Shown: positions 36,209-50,300, numbered from the stretch's first letter. The stretch: 64,000 nucleotides of DNA from Nelumbo lutea (GCA_022828595.1 JAKGHH010000008.1:5206728-5270727); one strand, 5' to 3'. The notes: generated by a model from the letters alone, not told the origin. A program made the numbers and translations.

Positions 36209-36780
36209 TAAAGGTTCAGTTTATTATGCTAGATTCCAGATGAGCCTAATGAATTTTGAGAAATCTGAAATTACTCAAATTCAAGTCCAACCGAACAGAG
36301 GCAAAGAGCCGAAAGTGCCAGTCAACAATATTCAAGCTGAAGAATCTAGTTTAGGATATATGAACCAAGGAAGACAATGTTTTATGATTTCAGCCCCTCA
36401 CCTGTAAAGTGAATATATAACACTTTGAACCATACATAATACAATAACTCCGATGGTTAAGACGTAAGAGTGAAAACTAGAGAAGACTCACTAAATGGAA
36501 AATGAGCTCTCTTCTCAGGTAGAGAAGCATTATACTTTATAGTCATACAATGTGTTTTGAATAAAGTTGGTTGCTTTTCTAGTAACAAAAAACACTAATA
36601 TGTTCTTTGAATTGAGTGCATCAAATCTCAATGGTCTGTAAGAGGTAATACCATCAAAGGTTGCCAATGTGTTTATGTACATGGATATATATGATGATTT
36701 CCCCCGGTATGAGAGATTTTTATTTATTTATATAATTTTCTTTTCATTTTTTATAGTGGATAATGCTTTTTTTTTTGTGA

Positions 36781-37603
36781 TTTTTGTTTGTTTATGTGTC
36801 TTTCTTTTCATTTTTCATATTTTCTCCATATATGCACTTGTTAGTAGGTTGCCATTGTGTTTATAGATTGAAAATATATAATAAGTGAGCTGTTTTTGAG
36901 GTTCTTTTAATTTTTGTTTGTTTATGTGTCTTTCTTTTCATTTTTCATATTTCCTCCATATGTGCACTTGTTAGTAGGGGTGTCCACAGTTCGGTTAACC
37001 GAACCATGGCACTTTTTTATAAACCGAACCAGTGGTACTAGTTTTTCCAAATATCCAAACCAAAATCGAATCGGTACCACCGGTTAACCGGTCCATCGAT
37101 TTCAGTTTTTGACCGGTTTGGTTTTTTCATTTTTATATTTAAATATATATTATACAAATATATGTATAATATTATATAATAAATAATAAATGATATATAA
37201 AATATTAGAAATATTTGAAAAATATATAATATATAATATATTTATAAATAGATCATTATAAATATAATATAGGTATATATTTATATATAATGAATATATA
37301 TTTATATATAATACATAGAAAATATGTGACATATATTAAAAAATATATATATAAAAAAATATATATCGGTTTGTTTGGTTTACCGTTGGTTTTTTTGTAG
37401 GTTAACTGAAAATCGAACCGATCCTTCGGTTTTTCACAAATCCCGAACCGAAACCAAATTGATTGGTTCAGTTAACCACATTTTGTGGTTCAGTTTTCTC
37501 GGTTTTTTAGTTTTTTATGGACACCCCCACTTGTTAGTAGGTTTCCATTGTGTTTATATATTAAAAATATATAATAAGTGAGCTATTTTTGAGGTTCTTT
37601 TAA
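36781..37603 (+). repeat. 130-bp tandem duplication, second copy split by a MITE
   Basis: Copy 1 is 36781-36910. Copy 2 is 36911-36974 plus 37538-37603, which again sums to 130 bp once the inserted element and one 8-bp repeat are removed. The copies differ at only a few bases. Confidence 0.9.
36975..37529. mobile_element. hAT-type MITE with 8-bp target duplication
   Basis: Starts 'taggggtgtcca' and ends 'tggacaccccca', inverted with one mismatch. 'cttgttag' flanks it at 36967-36974 and 37530-37537 and occurs only once in the unoccupied copy 1, confirming the duplication. The interior is AT-rich with GGTTAACCG-type words near both ends. No transposase. Confidence 0.92.
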
Positions 37604-37619
37604 TAGGGGCAGATTTGGA

Positions 37620-37797
37620 AATGTTGGCTCATTCTGTTTCCAACTTCTAGCTGAACCAAACAACAACAATAGTTGGAATCCAATTCTGATTCCTGATTGA
37701 ACCAAATAGGTGCTAAGAATAGGTGATTCCGATTCCAATTTTGGGGATTTTGATTTTGATTCCGATTTCAGTCTTGTTTGCAAACCAAACACACCCT
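37620..37797. mobile_element. Tourist-like MITE fragment
   Basis: Right end 'gcaaaccaaacacaccc' followed by TTA, with GATTCCGATT-rich interior similar to 24483-24770. The left end is not clear. Confidence 0.4.
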
Positions 37798-37946
37798 TAG
37801 AAGTAAAAATTTGGGGTCCCAAACTTGCCTTCGGATTTGCTACCCATTACTTGTTCCCACATCTATGCCTATCGAACACTGCTGCTCATGTGTATTGGGA
37901 ACATCTCCCTATGAATGAAAAGTGAGATATTCCCAACACGCAACCA

Positions 37947-38529
37947 ATGTTTTTAACTCGCTTTTGATTCGACCGATCAAATTATTTGAATTGTTACCTA
38001 GTCAAGATTTTGGGTCCGGTTCAATCAAGACCCACTAGATGGTCAAAAACCATTGGCTTGGTTAAGAATCGTTTGACTCGGCCACTTCGATTGTTGACCC
38101 ATTTGACCTAGTGATTGGGTTGCGGGTTGCATATTCAATGCATACAAACTTTTGGAGGCCATAACTTTGCACTCCAATGTCCGAATAGGGTGTTTTTTTT
38201 TGGGTAGCTTTTCACAGTCTATGCATCCCAAGGCACCATACCCTGTTATTTTCACGAAAAAACCCCTTTTTTGGCCTCAAATTGCAATTTTTAATATTTT
38301 TATAAATAAAAAATAAAAAACTAAATTAAAAAATATAAATTAAATTTAAAATAATACATATTATGTATCTAAAACATATTTATACATTATTTATTGCTAA
38401 AGTGTATATTTATGTGCGTGTATGCAATGATGTGGCATGATTTGAACCATTCGACCTAGCTAATCGAACCGATGATCCATGACCTAGAGGTAAAATAGTT
38501 CAACCTCTGAATAAGTTTTTAAAACATTG
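37947..38529. repeat. Repeat with inverted ends 'aatgtttttaa'
   Basis: Left 'caatgtttttaac' and right 'gtttttaaaacattg' are inverted. The interior has GACC/GGTC-rich words shared with 16437 and 25742. A non-autonomous element of unknown type. Confidence 0.45.
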
Positions 38530-38726
38530 TACACAAATGTTATATCGTGTAGGTAGAGATGTGGTAACAAGTAGTGGGTACTAGATCCGAGTCTCCCAAA
38601 CTTTAGGCACACACTAACCACTTAAAAATGAGATCGGCTTCGATGCTCACAAGACAATACTATGACCATTCACATTGCGTTTTATAGCTGTATATTGGAA
38701 ATATTTTTATACCTTGTTTTCATGGA

Positions 38727-38900
38727 CTCCGGATCTCCTGCCCGCGATAACCCTGTCCATATTTATCGCAGTCACACATCAAGAACATCTCACCCTCTGC
38801 ATAATATTATGAGGGGAGAGATGTTCCCAATTCAGGGAGGGGCGATGTATTGTGGGTAGGCGTGGGCAGGATTGTCGTAGGCAGGAGATCCGACTCGTTT
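38727..38900. repeat. Inverted repeat with 'ggatctcctgcc' arms
   Basis: 38727-38765 pairs imperfectly with the reverse complement of 38862-38900. The stretch 'cacacatcaagaacatctc' inside it resembles 18450-18475, suggesting a shared family at 18.4 and 38.7 kb. Confidence 0.4.
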
Positions 38901-39311
38901 TCATGGGAACATATTAACAATGATAGATTGCAGGAGACTGTGCGAACAGTGTGAGGATTGTGGGTACCAAATCCGATTTCTCAAAATATGGAAATATCTC
39001 CATACGTTATATACTGCTATGCTCACGCTGAAATGAGTAATGAGAGCCGTTCGAACAGCCTTTACAGCGTTGCATTGATAATATGTGATTTATTTCATGG
39101 GCAGATTGATATTTTCAATGCACGGTTCCAAGAGGCTGCTTTGACTAGGAACTGCGGGTCCGCCGTCCGCAGTTGTCTGAATTTTCGAGCTCAGTGAGAA
39201 GCATGGTAATAAGATCATGAGATCAGTCGTACCTAACCTGGGGATCCTTCTGTTCTGCCTCGTAATTTGTATCTCTTACGTTCGCAAGACATTCTGAGCT
39301 TCCCATTTGAC
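38901..39311 (+). other. 5' flank of BGAL17
   Basis: Presumed promoter and 5' untranslated region. No convincing TATA box or other site was identified. Confidence 0.4.
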
Positions 39312-39526
39312 ATGAGAAAGATACGTAGTGGCGTCTCTGCAATTCCCGGTAACAATTTGTCATTGAAGATGACGGGGAAGCGGAGCAGGACGATGAGCTT
39401 CTTTTTTGCTTTCTTCACCCTCCTAGTTTTTGGGGCTCTTTTCCCTGCCTTTGCTCCTCTCCCCGCTCTATCTTCCTCATTTTCATCTTCACCGTCTCTC
39501 CTCCAGGACTCTCACTCGGTATTCTC

Positions 39527-39566
<40 letters not shown>

Positions 39567-42500
39567 TTCATTTAATGATCTATAGGACTTATTGACACTG
39601 CTTGTTTAATATCCAATTCCATTCAAATAAAATTGACATTTCCCACTTATTTTTTGCTTTTATTTTTTCATTACCACTTTAATTCTGATCTTGCTATATT
39701 GCTGCTTCTGGTGCTGGTACTACTACTACTACTGGTACAAGTCTATGATTGTGTAAGCTGAACTTAGAACATACAATGTAATTAGGTTGAATCTTTCCTT
39801 CACTGGCTTGTGCTCAAAATTTTTAGATTAGAGGCCTTATTCTAGTCAACGCAGAAATGTTATTTTCTCTCCATAACAATGTGGATTGTTGACCCTAAAG
39901 GCTGTCATAACGGCTGTGGCTTTTTCAATGAATTGTTGTTTCGATGATTATAGGGATAACAATATTAATATGTTATTACTTATTAATGCCCCTTTCCTAC
40001 TGGAACAAGCTTGCTCATGATTGCCATAATTATCGATGACAACACTGCTCAAACCCAACGGTTATGTAACAACCGATGAATCTGATTTCTAGCCCATGAC
40101 TGAAAATTGTTTAGGAGATCAGCAGGCACGATGCTTATGCCACATAATATCTATCCGGATATGTTTTTATCTTATTCTATAGAGGTTAGACAGCTTTCAT
40201 TATATATTGACATTTGAAATGACGCTTTTCTGTTTATAAGAATTCATTAGATCAATCAATTTGTATGAATGTCAACAGGTTAAAGCTCGAAAGTTTGACA
40301 TCTGTGATGACATGTTCTGGAAAGATGGTCAACCATTTCAGATTATTGGGGGTGACTTGCATTATTTCCGAGTTCTTCCTGAGGTATTTCCTGATCAGTT
40401 ATAATTTTTATTAAAATTAAATAGGAATATAAGTAGAAAACATGCACTTAAGGTCATGCAGGAAGTGGCTCTGGACCCTCTATAAACAAGGTGTGTACAA
40501 TGCTATGTAACCCAATAGAGTGAACACACCTTTGTTCAAGTCTTGTTTTTAACAGATTTCATGCTGGAAGTTCCATAATACTTGGCCAGGAATTCTAAGC
40601 CCAGAACAAGGAAGAAAGTTCATGTTTGAAGATGGCTTCCTAATTTTTCGATGAAGTGAGAAGGCCTGTCCCTTTTCTCTTAACCATAATTCTGGTTAGT
40701 TAAATTGTTTAGGTCATGATTAAATTTCCTCTCTGCCTGAAAGATGCCTCCAGATCTGACCAACCCACAATACTGATCAATTACCTATTAAAAAAAGTGA
40801 AGCCTGGTTATATTTTCCTTAAAGGGAACTAATGGACATTCTTATCTGGTGGAGAGGGAAAGGGCATGGGCATTACTGCACTAGGATGATGATTTCGGTC
40901 CTTCAAATGTCATATTGGAAAGTTGAAGTCCAGCCTCTTTTTTTGGTAATGAAGTTGAAAGTCCAGCCCGGAAACCACCAATTTGATCCTTAAGTGATGA
41001 ATAATTATAGAAAGTTTGTTCTCTTGTTTCTCTGTTAGATGTCCCACACACAAAATAGATAAAAGAAATCACCTCCACTACGACTTTCTAATGATGCAAA
41101 AATAGTAAGGACCTCAGAAATCTAGAGAACATTTTCCACAATAATCCTTATAGTGATGCTAAGAATACCAGTAACTTTGTCATGAAATAGCCTTTTGTTC
41201 CTTTCTTTCATAATCCACACCCTGAGCTGGCCAGAAAGGAAAAAAATGTGATAGAGGATTTTCACCATGATTTTCTGATGCACCAAAAAAATTATTCAGT
41301 GATTAAATTCACTGGTTTGGCCCAATTAAATTTCTTAAGTGACTCAAAACCCCACTACCAACTTCTTTGTGGATAAAAAGATGAATAACCAGTTACGGAC
41401 CAATACTGCACATCGAATAAATAAAGTATTGTGCTCCTTTGTCCTTGCTTCTTTTCTTTTAATAGGTAAGTATCTATTTATTGATGTGACTATCCACAAA
41501 AACTGTGACTTACCAAATGTTCCAAGCTAGAGAAGATAAAAGAAGGTTCTTTCTCTTGGACAGGACATTTTTCTGGAGTTGTTTTTGAGTCATTATTTGA
41601 GCCTTAAATATTAGTTTTTTTTTTTATGAATATTAGTCATTATTGGATGAACTTCTGCTTGCTGCCCTTTGATGTGGATTGAGTTGACTGCCAGGATGTG
41701 CCCATAGTTTGCTATTGTTTTAGGGCATGAATTGTATAGGGTGGTTGATGCAGGACAACCCATCAGTCTAGCATAGACCTTCAACCCATTGGCCCTATCT
41801 TTTAACTGAACATCATATCAAAAGATGCTTCAAATCCAAGCTTTTGTAAATAAACAATTGTTTCATTCACAAACTGAAGATAGGAGATATCCCACTCCCT
41901 AATTCTTTGCATTTTGAACCATTCAATTTGTTGATGTTATAGCAACTTATTTTACCAAATTGCCTTCTTTTCTCCTCGGTAAGTTTATTTGCATTTTGAT
42001 TCTTTAATGTGTGCAGTACTGGAAGGACAGGCTTTTGAGAGCCAAGGCATTGGGCTTGAATACCATTCAAACTTATGTACCATGGAATTTACATGAACCA
42101 AGTCCTGGAGAATATGTATTTGAGGGCATTGCAGATATAGAATCATTTCTGAAGCTGTGTCAGGAGTTAGGTTTCCTTGTTATGCTTCGCTCTGGGCCTT
42201 ACATTTGTGCAGGTGCGCACCAACCACCTCATAGAAGAAACTATTTCTTTGCTTAAATGCTTTATTAAGAGATCAACCAAATTTGCATGATCAATTTTTC
42301 ACCCTTAACTATTATTATCCAATAAGTAATAGTATATGGATGTGTTGTCATCTGCAAGCCAATTGTTATTCACACATATTGTGTTTAGGAAATTTAACTT
42401 TTAGTGCTTCATCTTCTGCATAATTAGGATAGTTGTTTCTTTCTAATTCTATCTAATCATTTTTAAAGAAAACTGTAGGATGTCACTTTGTGGTGGAATA

Positions 42501-44261
42501 CGGGCATCATTTATGGGATTTAGTGACTTCTTCATTCTTATCATCTTTTGTCTATCGAAAGTGCATTCTTCTGATATAAGATCGGCCGAGTGCAATATGA
42601 AAAGCTTGACCACAATTTATGTTTTTATATATTATCATACAGAGGGGATTTAATGGTCCTTTTAAGGTTTGATCTTATATTCATTGGTATGCCAAAAGAA
42701 TGTTCTTCTTATCAACACTATAAACGGCAGTGGCATGTGGCAAAGTGCAGGACCTTCAGATGCATGTAGGTGCAATATATATTTCATTTTTAATTAACCA
42801 TTGAATGCCTGTTGGAAATCTCTTAATGTAACCTAAAGCCTCAGAAGGGTTTCAAAATCTCAGTACATTGTGCATATTTGATGAATTGTTTCCCCTCAAA
42901 CAACTCTTAGGAAAGTTATTGGGGGTTGGGACTGGGACAAATCAATTGTGGCTGAAATTTGCAAAGAATTCCGTGAACTTACTCTAAATTTTTTAGCTTT
43001 AGTACATTATGTATACAGTATAACAGCTAACACCTTGCATACTTTTTTGGGCCTCTTTAGCTCCTCATAGTTTTTTTTTACATAGTCTATTGCATACAGC
43101 TAATGAATACACATACAACTCAAGCTCTAAGACATGTGTCTTATGTTTCCATGAACAAGGCTTGAGATGGAGCCTCAGAGCTTTTCCTTTAAACTTTTTG
43201 CTTCAAGATGGAGCTTTAAGGGTTAACCAACATACACCTTTTGAAACCCTGGTTTTGTTACAGCGTCTGCAGGCACATTATAAGAATTTTGTCTACGAGT
43301 TGTGACATTGATCAAATCAAATACAATTTTTTCTTAGCTATAGTCTACAGTTGGATGATTGTTTTCCCCATTCTGTTGCATTCATAGAAACTAAATGGAA
43401 ATTTAATAACAAAGGCTCTGTCACATGATCAAGTATATGATTTCTGCTACATGCACATATCCTTTTTTATGCTGATTTCCACTAAATTCATTGTACATCT
43501 TTTGGACTCTTGATTGCAGAGTGGGACTTGGGAGGTTTTCCTGCTTGGTTACTTTCTATTGAACCAGCTGTCAAACTAAGATCATCAGATCCAACCTTCC
43601 TTAAATTGGTATGTTTTTGTTTTGGTTTGTTTCCCATGTTGTTTTTATTTCTGATTCTTAAGAAGTTGTCAATATTCTTACCCAAAAGAAGTTGTTAATA
43701 TTCTGGATTAAATGTAATGTAGAAAATAAAGATGTACCTTGAGGATGCTCTTTTTGGATTTTCAAGGCAGTTGGATGTCTGTTCTCACCCTTTTAACCAC
43801 TAAACCTAAGTGCCACTACCCTAAACATAAACAAAGAAAAAGGGTCCGTTTTGCTTGGCTAATTAAAGAAAGCATGGGAACCTAGTCTTTTGAAAGATCA
43901 CCTACCAGAAAAATTGGTATATCTTATATTAACTGCATTGGTGATTTATATGTTAGAGTGGGAAAGAAGCAGAAGAGCAATTCTCCTGAAGATAAGAACC
44001 TAAAAGAAGCTTCATCTTCCTCTTTGTAATTTATTTTGTTTAGACAATGAGAAAAAGGCAGATTGAGAATTGTCTTGCTCATTTGGGTTAGGGTGCAATG
44101 GAATTGAGTTTTAATTGAACAGTTGGGCTTGAGTTTGATTAGGCTTGATTCAAGTTCGATAATAAACAAGTTCAAATTGAGTTCAACCAATAAAAAGTTT
44201 GGCTCAAAGGCTCGTGAGCCTAGCTAGATTATATATAATATAATATTTTATTTTTACCTAT

Positions 44262-44313
<52 letters not shown>

Positions 44314-47300
44314 ATAAAAATAAATTTTATAATATATTATAATTATAGAATATATTTTTATATTATATATAATAAAAGTATATTATATATTTATAACATA
44401 TAAAAATATATTAATTCTTTGAGCTTTTGAATTGAATTCATTCAATATTTAGTTTAGTTGAGCTAGAACTGGAAAATAGAGTTTGAATCAAACTTGAACT
44501 TAAAATTGAACAAAGTTGAGCCGAGCCAAGACATGCCAAAGTTTGGCTTGGCTCGGTTCGAATACGCCCCTGTTTTGGGGTTTTATTTAGGATAATCATT
44601 TTTCCCTGTTTATAGAAAATCTCTATCCCGCTTTCTCTCCCTTGCTTCATAATAGTTACTTTCCCCGTGTTTTATTATCAGCTTTCTCTTTCTAGAACTT
44701 CAAGAATGCCTTTCTTGTTTTTGATATGCATTTTGAACTCTCATCTAGATAAGGTGTCCTGTTTCTTGAGTTTTTTGAAGGCTTCTTTTACACGGAGTAA
44801 ACAAATGTCTCCATCTATTCAGAATCCTAGAAAGTTTCATTATCCTTCTATGTAGAGTGGACAGGTAGGTTTAGAAGCTTGTCTCTGTAGGGAGTTTTTT
44901 TGATTTGTTTCTTCTATAGATTTTTTTTTTATCAATAACAGAAATTGTATTCAATAAAGGCATTAAATAAGATGGAATGGTACATAGCAGAGAAGGGAGA
45001 GGAAAACTCTCTTATCTCTCCCAAATGATGAACAAGTTACAAACAAGCCCAAAATAATTGATTTCTTCCCACCCCTTGTTTTTCCAAAGAATCAGCAGAA
45101 GAATTAGCATCTCTTTTCACCCAATGTAAAGTGATCTCCATCCCTTGGAGCAGCCTTCTAATCCTTTTCCTCTCATGAATATATTCCCACCATCCCTCAT
45201 CCTCTTCCTTTTGCAGCCATCTAATCACGAACTTTGAATCACCCTCAATTGAAAGTTTGTGAATATACAAGTCCTTTGCTTTCTGTATTCCTTCCATGAC
45301 AGCAAGTATTTCATCTCTTAGAGCATCACCCACCCCTATTGGATCGGAGAAAAGTGCAACAAATTTTCCGTCAGTTTTGAACACACCTCCAATACCAGAT
45401 GGTCCTTGGTTGCCTTTACTGCTACTATCAAAATTCAACTTAATGAAACCTCTTAAAGATGGGGACCATTGAAGTCTATAAGTCACCTTAAGAGGAGCAG
45501 AATCGACAATTTCCATCCACTTTCTCATCAACTCACCTGCTGGAATGTCCTCAAACAGCTTCAAGGTCTTCACCCAATGAACCACTCTGATGGATATGAC
45601 TTCTGTCATCACCTCCCTACTCCTTTCTTTTTCCATGAATATTCTTCGATTCCTTTCTTCCCAAAGTGTCCAACAAACTGTTGCTCTTGTGCATCGCCAT
45701 AAAATTCTACCTCTCTCTTCGGCCATCTAACAAAGGTAGAGGAGAATAGATTTTGAATAGTAGGAGGGGAGTTCCATCTGGACCCAAACAAAGAGAGAAA
45801 CCATTCCCAAATTGAAGAAGAAAAAGGGCAGGAGATTAATAAATGGTAGTAGGACTCACCGTTAGCCTTACATAGAGAGGGCACTAGGAGGGTGAAAGAC
45901 ACCAGCTAGATCTTTTTCTTTGTAGCAAGTCACTTGTGTTAATTCTTTCCAGATACACTTCCCAGTAAAAACCACCAACCCTTGGTGGAATGGCTGTGAT
46001 CCATAACTCTTTAACAAGAAAGGGCTCTCCCAAACTATCCCTCGGTTGTATCAAATTCAAGAAGGAAGCATAGGTGAAGGAACCATTGGGAGAAGGGGCC
46101 CAAGTTCTGCAGTCACTTTTTGAATGATCCAACACTACTTTTTTTCAAGAATTTGAAGCAAGATTGAGACACTGCAAATTTCATTCTCCCGGAGGCCTCT
46201 TGTAAAACCCAAATCCCAACCAAATCCAACAGTAGAGTTAGAGGGAACCAAAAGAAATGAAATGGGCTCCCCCCCCCTCCAGGAAGAAAGGGCAAAAAGG
46301 GAAGGAAACTGTTCCTTTAAATAGTTGCAAGGACCTCCCTCACTCTCAAAGAAAACACCTTAGCAATGATCTTGTACAAACTATTAATCAAGTTGATTGG
46401 TCTAAACTCTTTCGGGTGCACAACATCATTCTTTTTTGGTATCAACACAATGAATGTAGAATTAAGCCCCGGATTGATCACTCTCCTCTCAAAAAATTCA
46501 AGGAACACCTTCTGAATATCAACTTTAAAAATCTCCCAACAATCCTGGTAAAAAGCTATCTTAAACCATCAGGATTAGGAGCTTTAGATCCATCCTTAGA
46601 GAATATTGTTTCCTTTATTTTCCTCCAGATCAAAACTTCTTTCCAGCCAGTTTTTATGCTCCTCAAAGAGGGTAGACCACTATAGACCATCAAGCCAGAT
46701 CCTCCCTTCTAATGGCTTTCTAAATTTTGATTTGAAATGGTCCACAAAAGCTTTGTCAATATCAGATTGTTGAGTGGTTATGTTACCATTCACCTCCAAT
46801 TTTGATATAAAGTTTTTCCTTCTTCCATTTGTCAATGCATGAAAGAATTTAGTGTTCATATCCCCCTTTTGTGGCCATTTGTTCCTAAATTTCTGCCTCC
46901 AACCAATCTCTCCCTTGAACAACATATCCTCTAGTTCTTCCTCAATGCCCACGTCTCAACCTTGTCTCCTTTCCCAAAAGAGCCCCTACCTTCTTTTTCG
47001 TCCAAGTCCTCAATTTTGTTGATTAATTCTTGCTTTTTTTTTCCACTCTTCCAAAGTGTTGGATATTCCACTCTTTAATCTTGGTTTTTAGTATCTTCAA
47101 CTTCTAGTGGAATTTCTTGCCTTCCCAATTTACCCTTGGATTACTTCCCTCCCACCATTCATTGACCTTCAATTTTGATATAAAGTTTTTCCTTCTTCCA
47201 TTTGTCAATGCATGAAAGAATTTAGTGTTCATATCCCCCTTTTGTGGCCATTTGTTCCTAAATTTCTGCCTCCAACCAATCTCTCCCTTGAACAATATAT

Positions 47301-50300
47301 CCTCTAGTTCTTCCTCAATGCCCACGTCTCAACCTTGTCTCCTTTCCCAAAAGAGCCCCTACCTTCTTTTTCGTCCAAGTCCTCAATTTTGTTGATTAAT
47401 TCTTGCTTTTTTTTCCACTCTTCCAAAGTGTTGGATATTCCACTCTTTAATCTTGGTTTTTAGTATCTTCAACTTCTAGTGGAATTTCTTGCCTTCCCAA
47501 TTTACCCTTGGATTACTTCCCTCCCACCATTCATTGACCTTCAAAATAAATCCAGTAGAAGTTAACCACATTCTCAAACCTGAAAGGAGTTGGACCTATA
47601 CCCCCACATTAGCTTTACATATAGAAAATGGCTAGCGGTCCAATGTTACTCTTGGAAGAGCTCTAGACATTAAGCTTCCCCAATGTTCCTCCCAATCCAT
47701 TATGAATCAAAATCTCCAATTTGGAACAAATTGGGTTGGCTAGCATATTGGACCAAGTGAAATTACTATGAGAAAGGGTTAGTTCCTTAAGCTCAAAAGT
47801 ATTAATAAACTGATTGAACTTCCTCATACTTTGATTAAACCTTTGCCTAGGGTTGTTTGTCTCATTCGTGAATCTAATGACATTGGAATCACCTCCTAGA
47901 CACCAAGGTCCATCCCATAAACCCCTTATATTCTAGTTCCTCCCAAAGATCATTTCTTTCTCTATATCCATTAGGACTGTAAACATTAGCCATCACCCAT
48001 TTGAAACCATCTGTCGCCTGCCTGAATTTGATTGAGATAGTAAATTACCCACTAATTCCTCCACTCCAATTAGGGTCTCACTATTCCAAATTGTCACTAC
48101 ACCACCAGAGGCCCCCCACGAAGGTAAAACTACCCAGTTTAATCCCCTCGCTCTCCAAATGCTTCTGATCCATCTTTTATCAACTTCAACAGCCTTAGAT
48201 TCTTGGATTAACACAATATCTGGCTTTTCTATCTTCTAGACACTTCCTTGATCATGGTTTTTTCCTTACCCTTCCCAAACCTCCAACATTTAGGAATGGC
48301 AATGGGGCGGGGCGGAGCCGGGTTTTGCCTGCCCCGTACCCGACCCCGAATTGAAATTCCCTACCCTATCCCCACCCCGAACCCTAGTGGGGCTAAAAAT
48401 CTTAACCCCATCCCCGTCCCCATGTGGCATGGGGATCCTCGACTTTGCCTCGTCCCGCCCCGACCATTCTTACTTGTATACTTATAAATTTATTTATTTT
48501 TATTTTTTTGAAACCTACCTAGAATTATTTTATATTATGTAATATAAAATAGTATAATATAATATACATTAGCATGTATTAACAATTTTATATGTATTAT
48601 GTTATATAATATAGTCGGGTGGGGTGCACAAATACCATCCCCGCCCCATCCTCAACCCCCAAAGTTTCGGATTTTCCCCAACCAATGGTAAAAAAACCTG
48701 CCTTGACCGGGGCAGGGCAGGGCGGGGCCCATGGGGATGGGTCAAGTTGCCATCTTTACTAGCATTCCAGTTAATTATCTTCATTTTTCCGGTCACACTT
48801 TTCCCTTCTTTCTATTCCTTCTATTTGTTCCCTCTAACCCTCCCCCTTCTCTCACTGAATTCCTTATCTTCCTTTACATCCTTTCTCAGCCTTTTCACTG
48901 CACTCAACTTCCTCTTCTTGATCGTTCCTTCCTCCTTATTCTTCCTTGGGTAAATTTTGAGATCATTTGGATTTTGCAGCTTGCACCCCAGTTTTTTCAC
49001 AAATTCAGCCACTGAGTCACTAGTCTCATGTACTTTTTCTCTCACCCCTACTCCCCCCAAGTTTTCCCTGTAATTTGCAATACCGATATTAGGGTTGGTC
49101 CTTTTTTCCCTCACCTGCTCATTACCTTTCTCCTCTGGTTCATTTATTTTGAGGTATTCAAGCATACTTTCAATCATATCCCAAATTTTTAAACCCTCTT
49201 CTTTTTTTTTTTGGCTCTCACCCGCAGCTTCTGTAACTGCCTGTACCCTATCATCAATTTGCGGCAACTTGATTTCCTTAGAAGCTGAAATATGAGCTAT
49301 GGACACTGAACAACAGTTAGTAGACAAAATTGAATTCACAATTTTACCTGGTTCCAAGTGGGGAGAAGGTTTAGGTAGTTTTTCTTGCTTAGGGGTATGA
49401 TTAGCATTGTTTGACCTGCTTGGGGTTTTAACTTGGGAAGCTTCTGTTAAAGTATCAGCCTGCTGACTGCTTACTCTGGCTTGTTGTTCCACAATAACTG
49501 GGCTCTCTTTGCTCAGCTTCGAGTGAACCTCCACTATTTCATTACGATCCCCCTGCCTAGAAGCAATACTTGGTTTTGGTTTCTCAGTGTCTGAGCTTTG
49601 AATAGCTACTCCGGAAGCCTCCTTGTTCTCTGTTGTGTTGACACCTCTACCGAGTATTACTAGACTCAAAGAGGAAGCTTCTTTTGATTCCAAGTCGTCT
49701 TCTCCAAATAAAATGTATGTATTTAGGTCGTTCTCATTTTTCTCATGCAGTTTGTAATCCTCCCCTTCGTATTCATCAGCTGATTCGTCCTCTGCAACTG
49801 AATCTTCTTCATTTGAGTGTATACATATTTCCCACCTCTTATCATCATCTTCAATGTCCTCCGATCTTGATCTTGTGTATCTAGGGTTGGGGTGATCTGA
49901 AATATTTCCATTTGAGTGCCTATTCTCTGCCTCCGACCTTGAGACCAATTGCAGCTTTGCCTTCGTCATCGAGTTTGGGTTAGCATAAGTGGAGCTTCAA
50001 TGGCCTTCAATTTGGGAAGAAGATGGACCAATCTTCTGGTCTCCCATCGTTGGCCCATTAGTTGATCTCATGTGACAACTAGACCTGTCACATGGTCCAA
50101 TAAGTTCCACCTTGTAGGGATTTCCCAGCAAGCTCACCATTTTATTATGCAAACAACCACTGGGCGTCAAATGAGCCTTATCCTTGCCCCGGCCCAAGGT
50201 TATTTATTCATCTCACGTGACAACTAGACTTGTCACATGGTTCAAATGAGCTCACCACTTCTATAGATTCGTTTTAAGTAATGTTAACGAGGCCATTAAA

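Larger units (their letters stand above)
44921..50257 (-). mobile_element. 5'-truncated LINE with matching 12-bp target-site repeats
   Basis: Minus strand, antisense to BGAL17. 'cttctatagatt' occurs at 44911-44922 and 50258-50269, and the poly(A) end is the T-run starting at 44921. Domains from 5' to 3' are an ORF1-like segment (50197-48821), endonuclease (about 48790-47990, interrupted by a MITE), pre-RT linker (47325-46680, tandemly duplicated), RT start (46508-46317, [19 protein letters not shown]), RVT zinc region (46135-45609) and complete RNase H (45726-45037). The ORF1 start (DUF4283 and zinc knuckle in related LINEs) is missing, so insertion was 5'-truncated. Central RT catalytic sequence is deleted. 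Confidence 0.9.
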
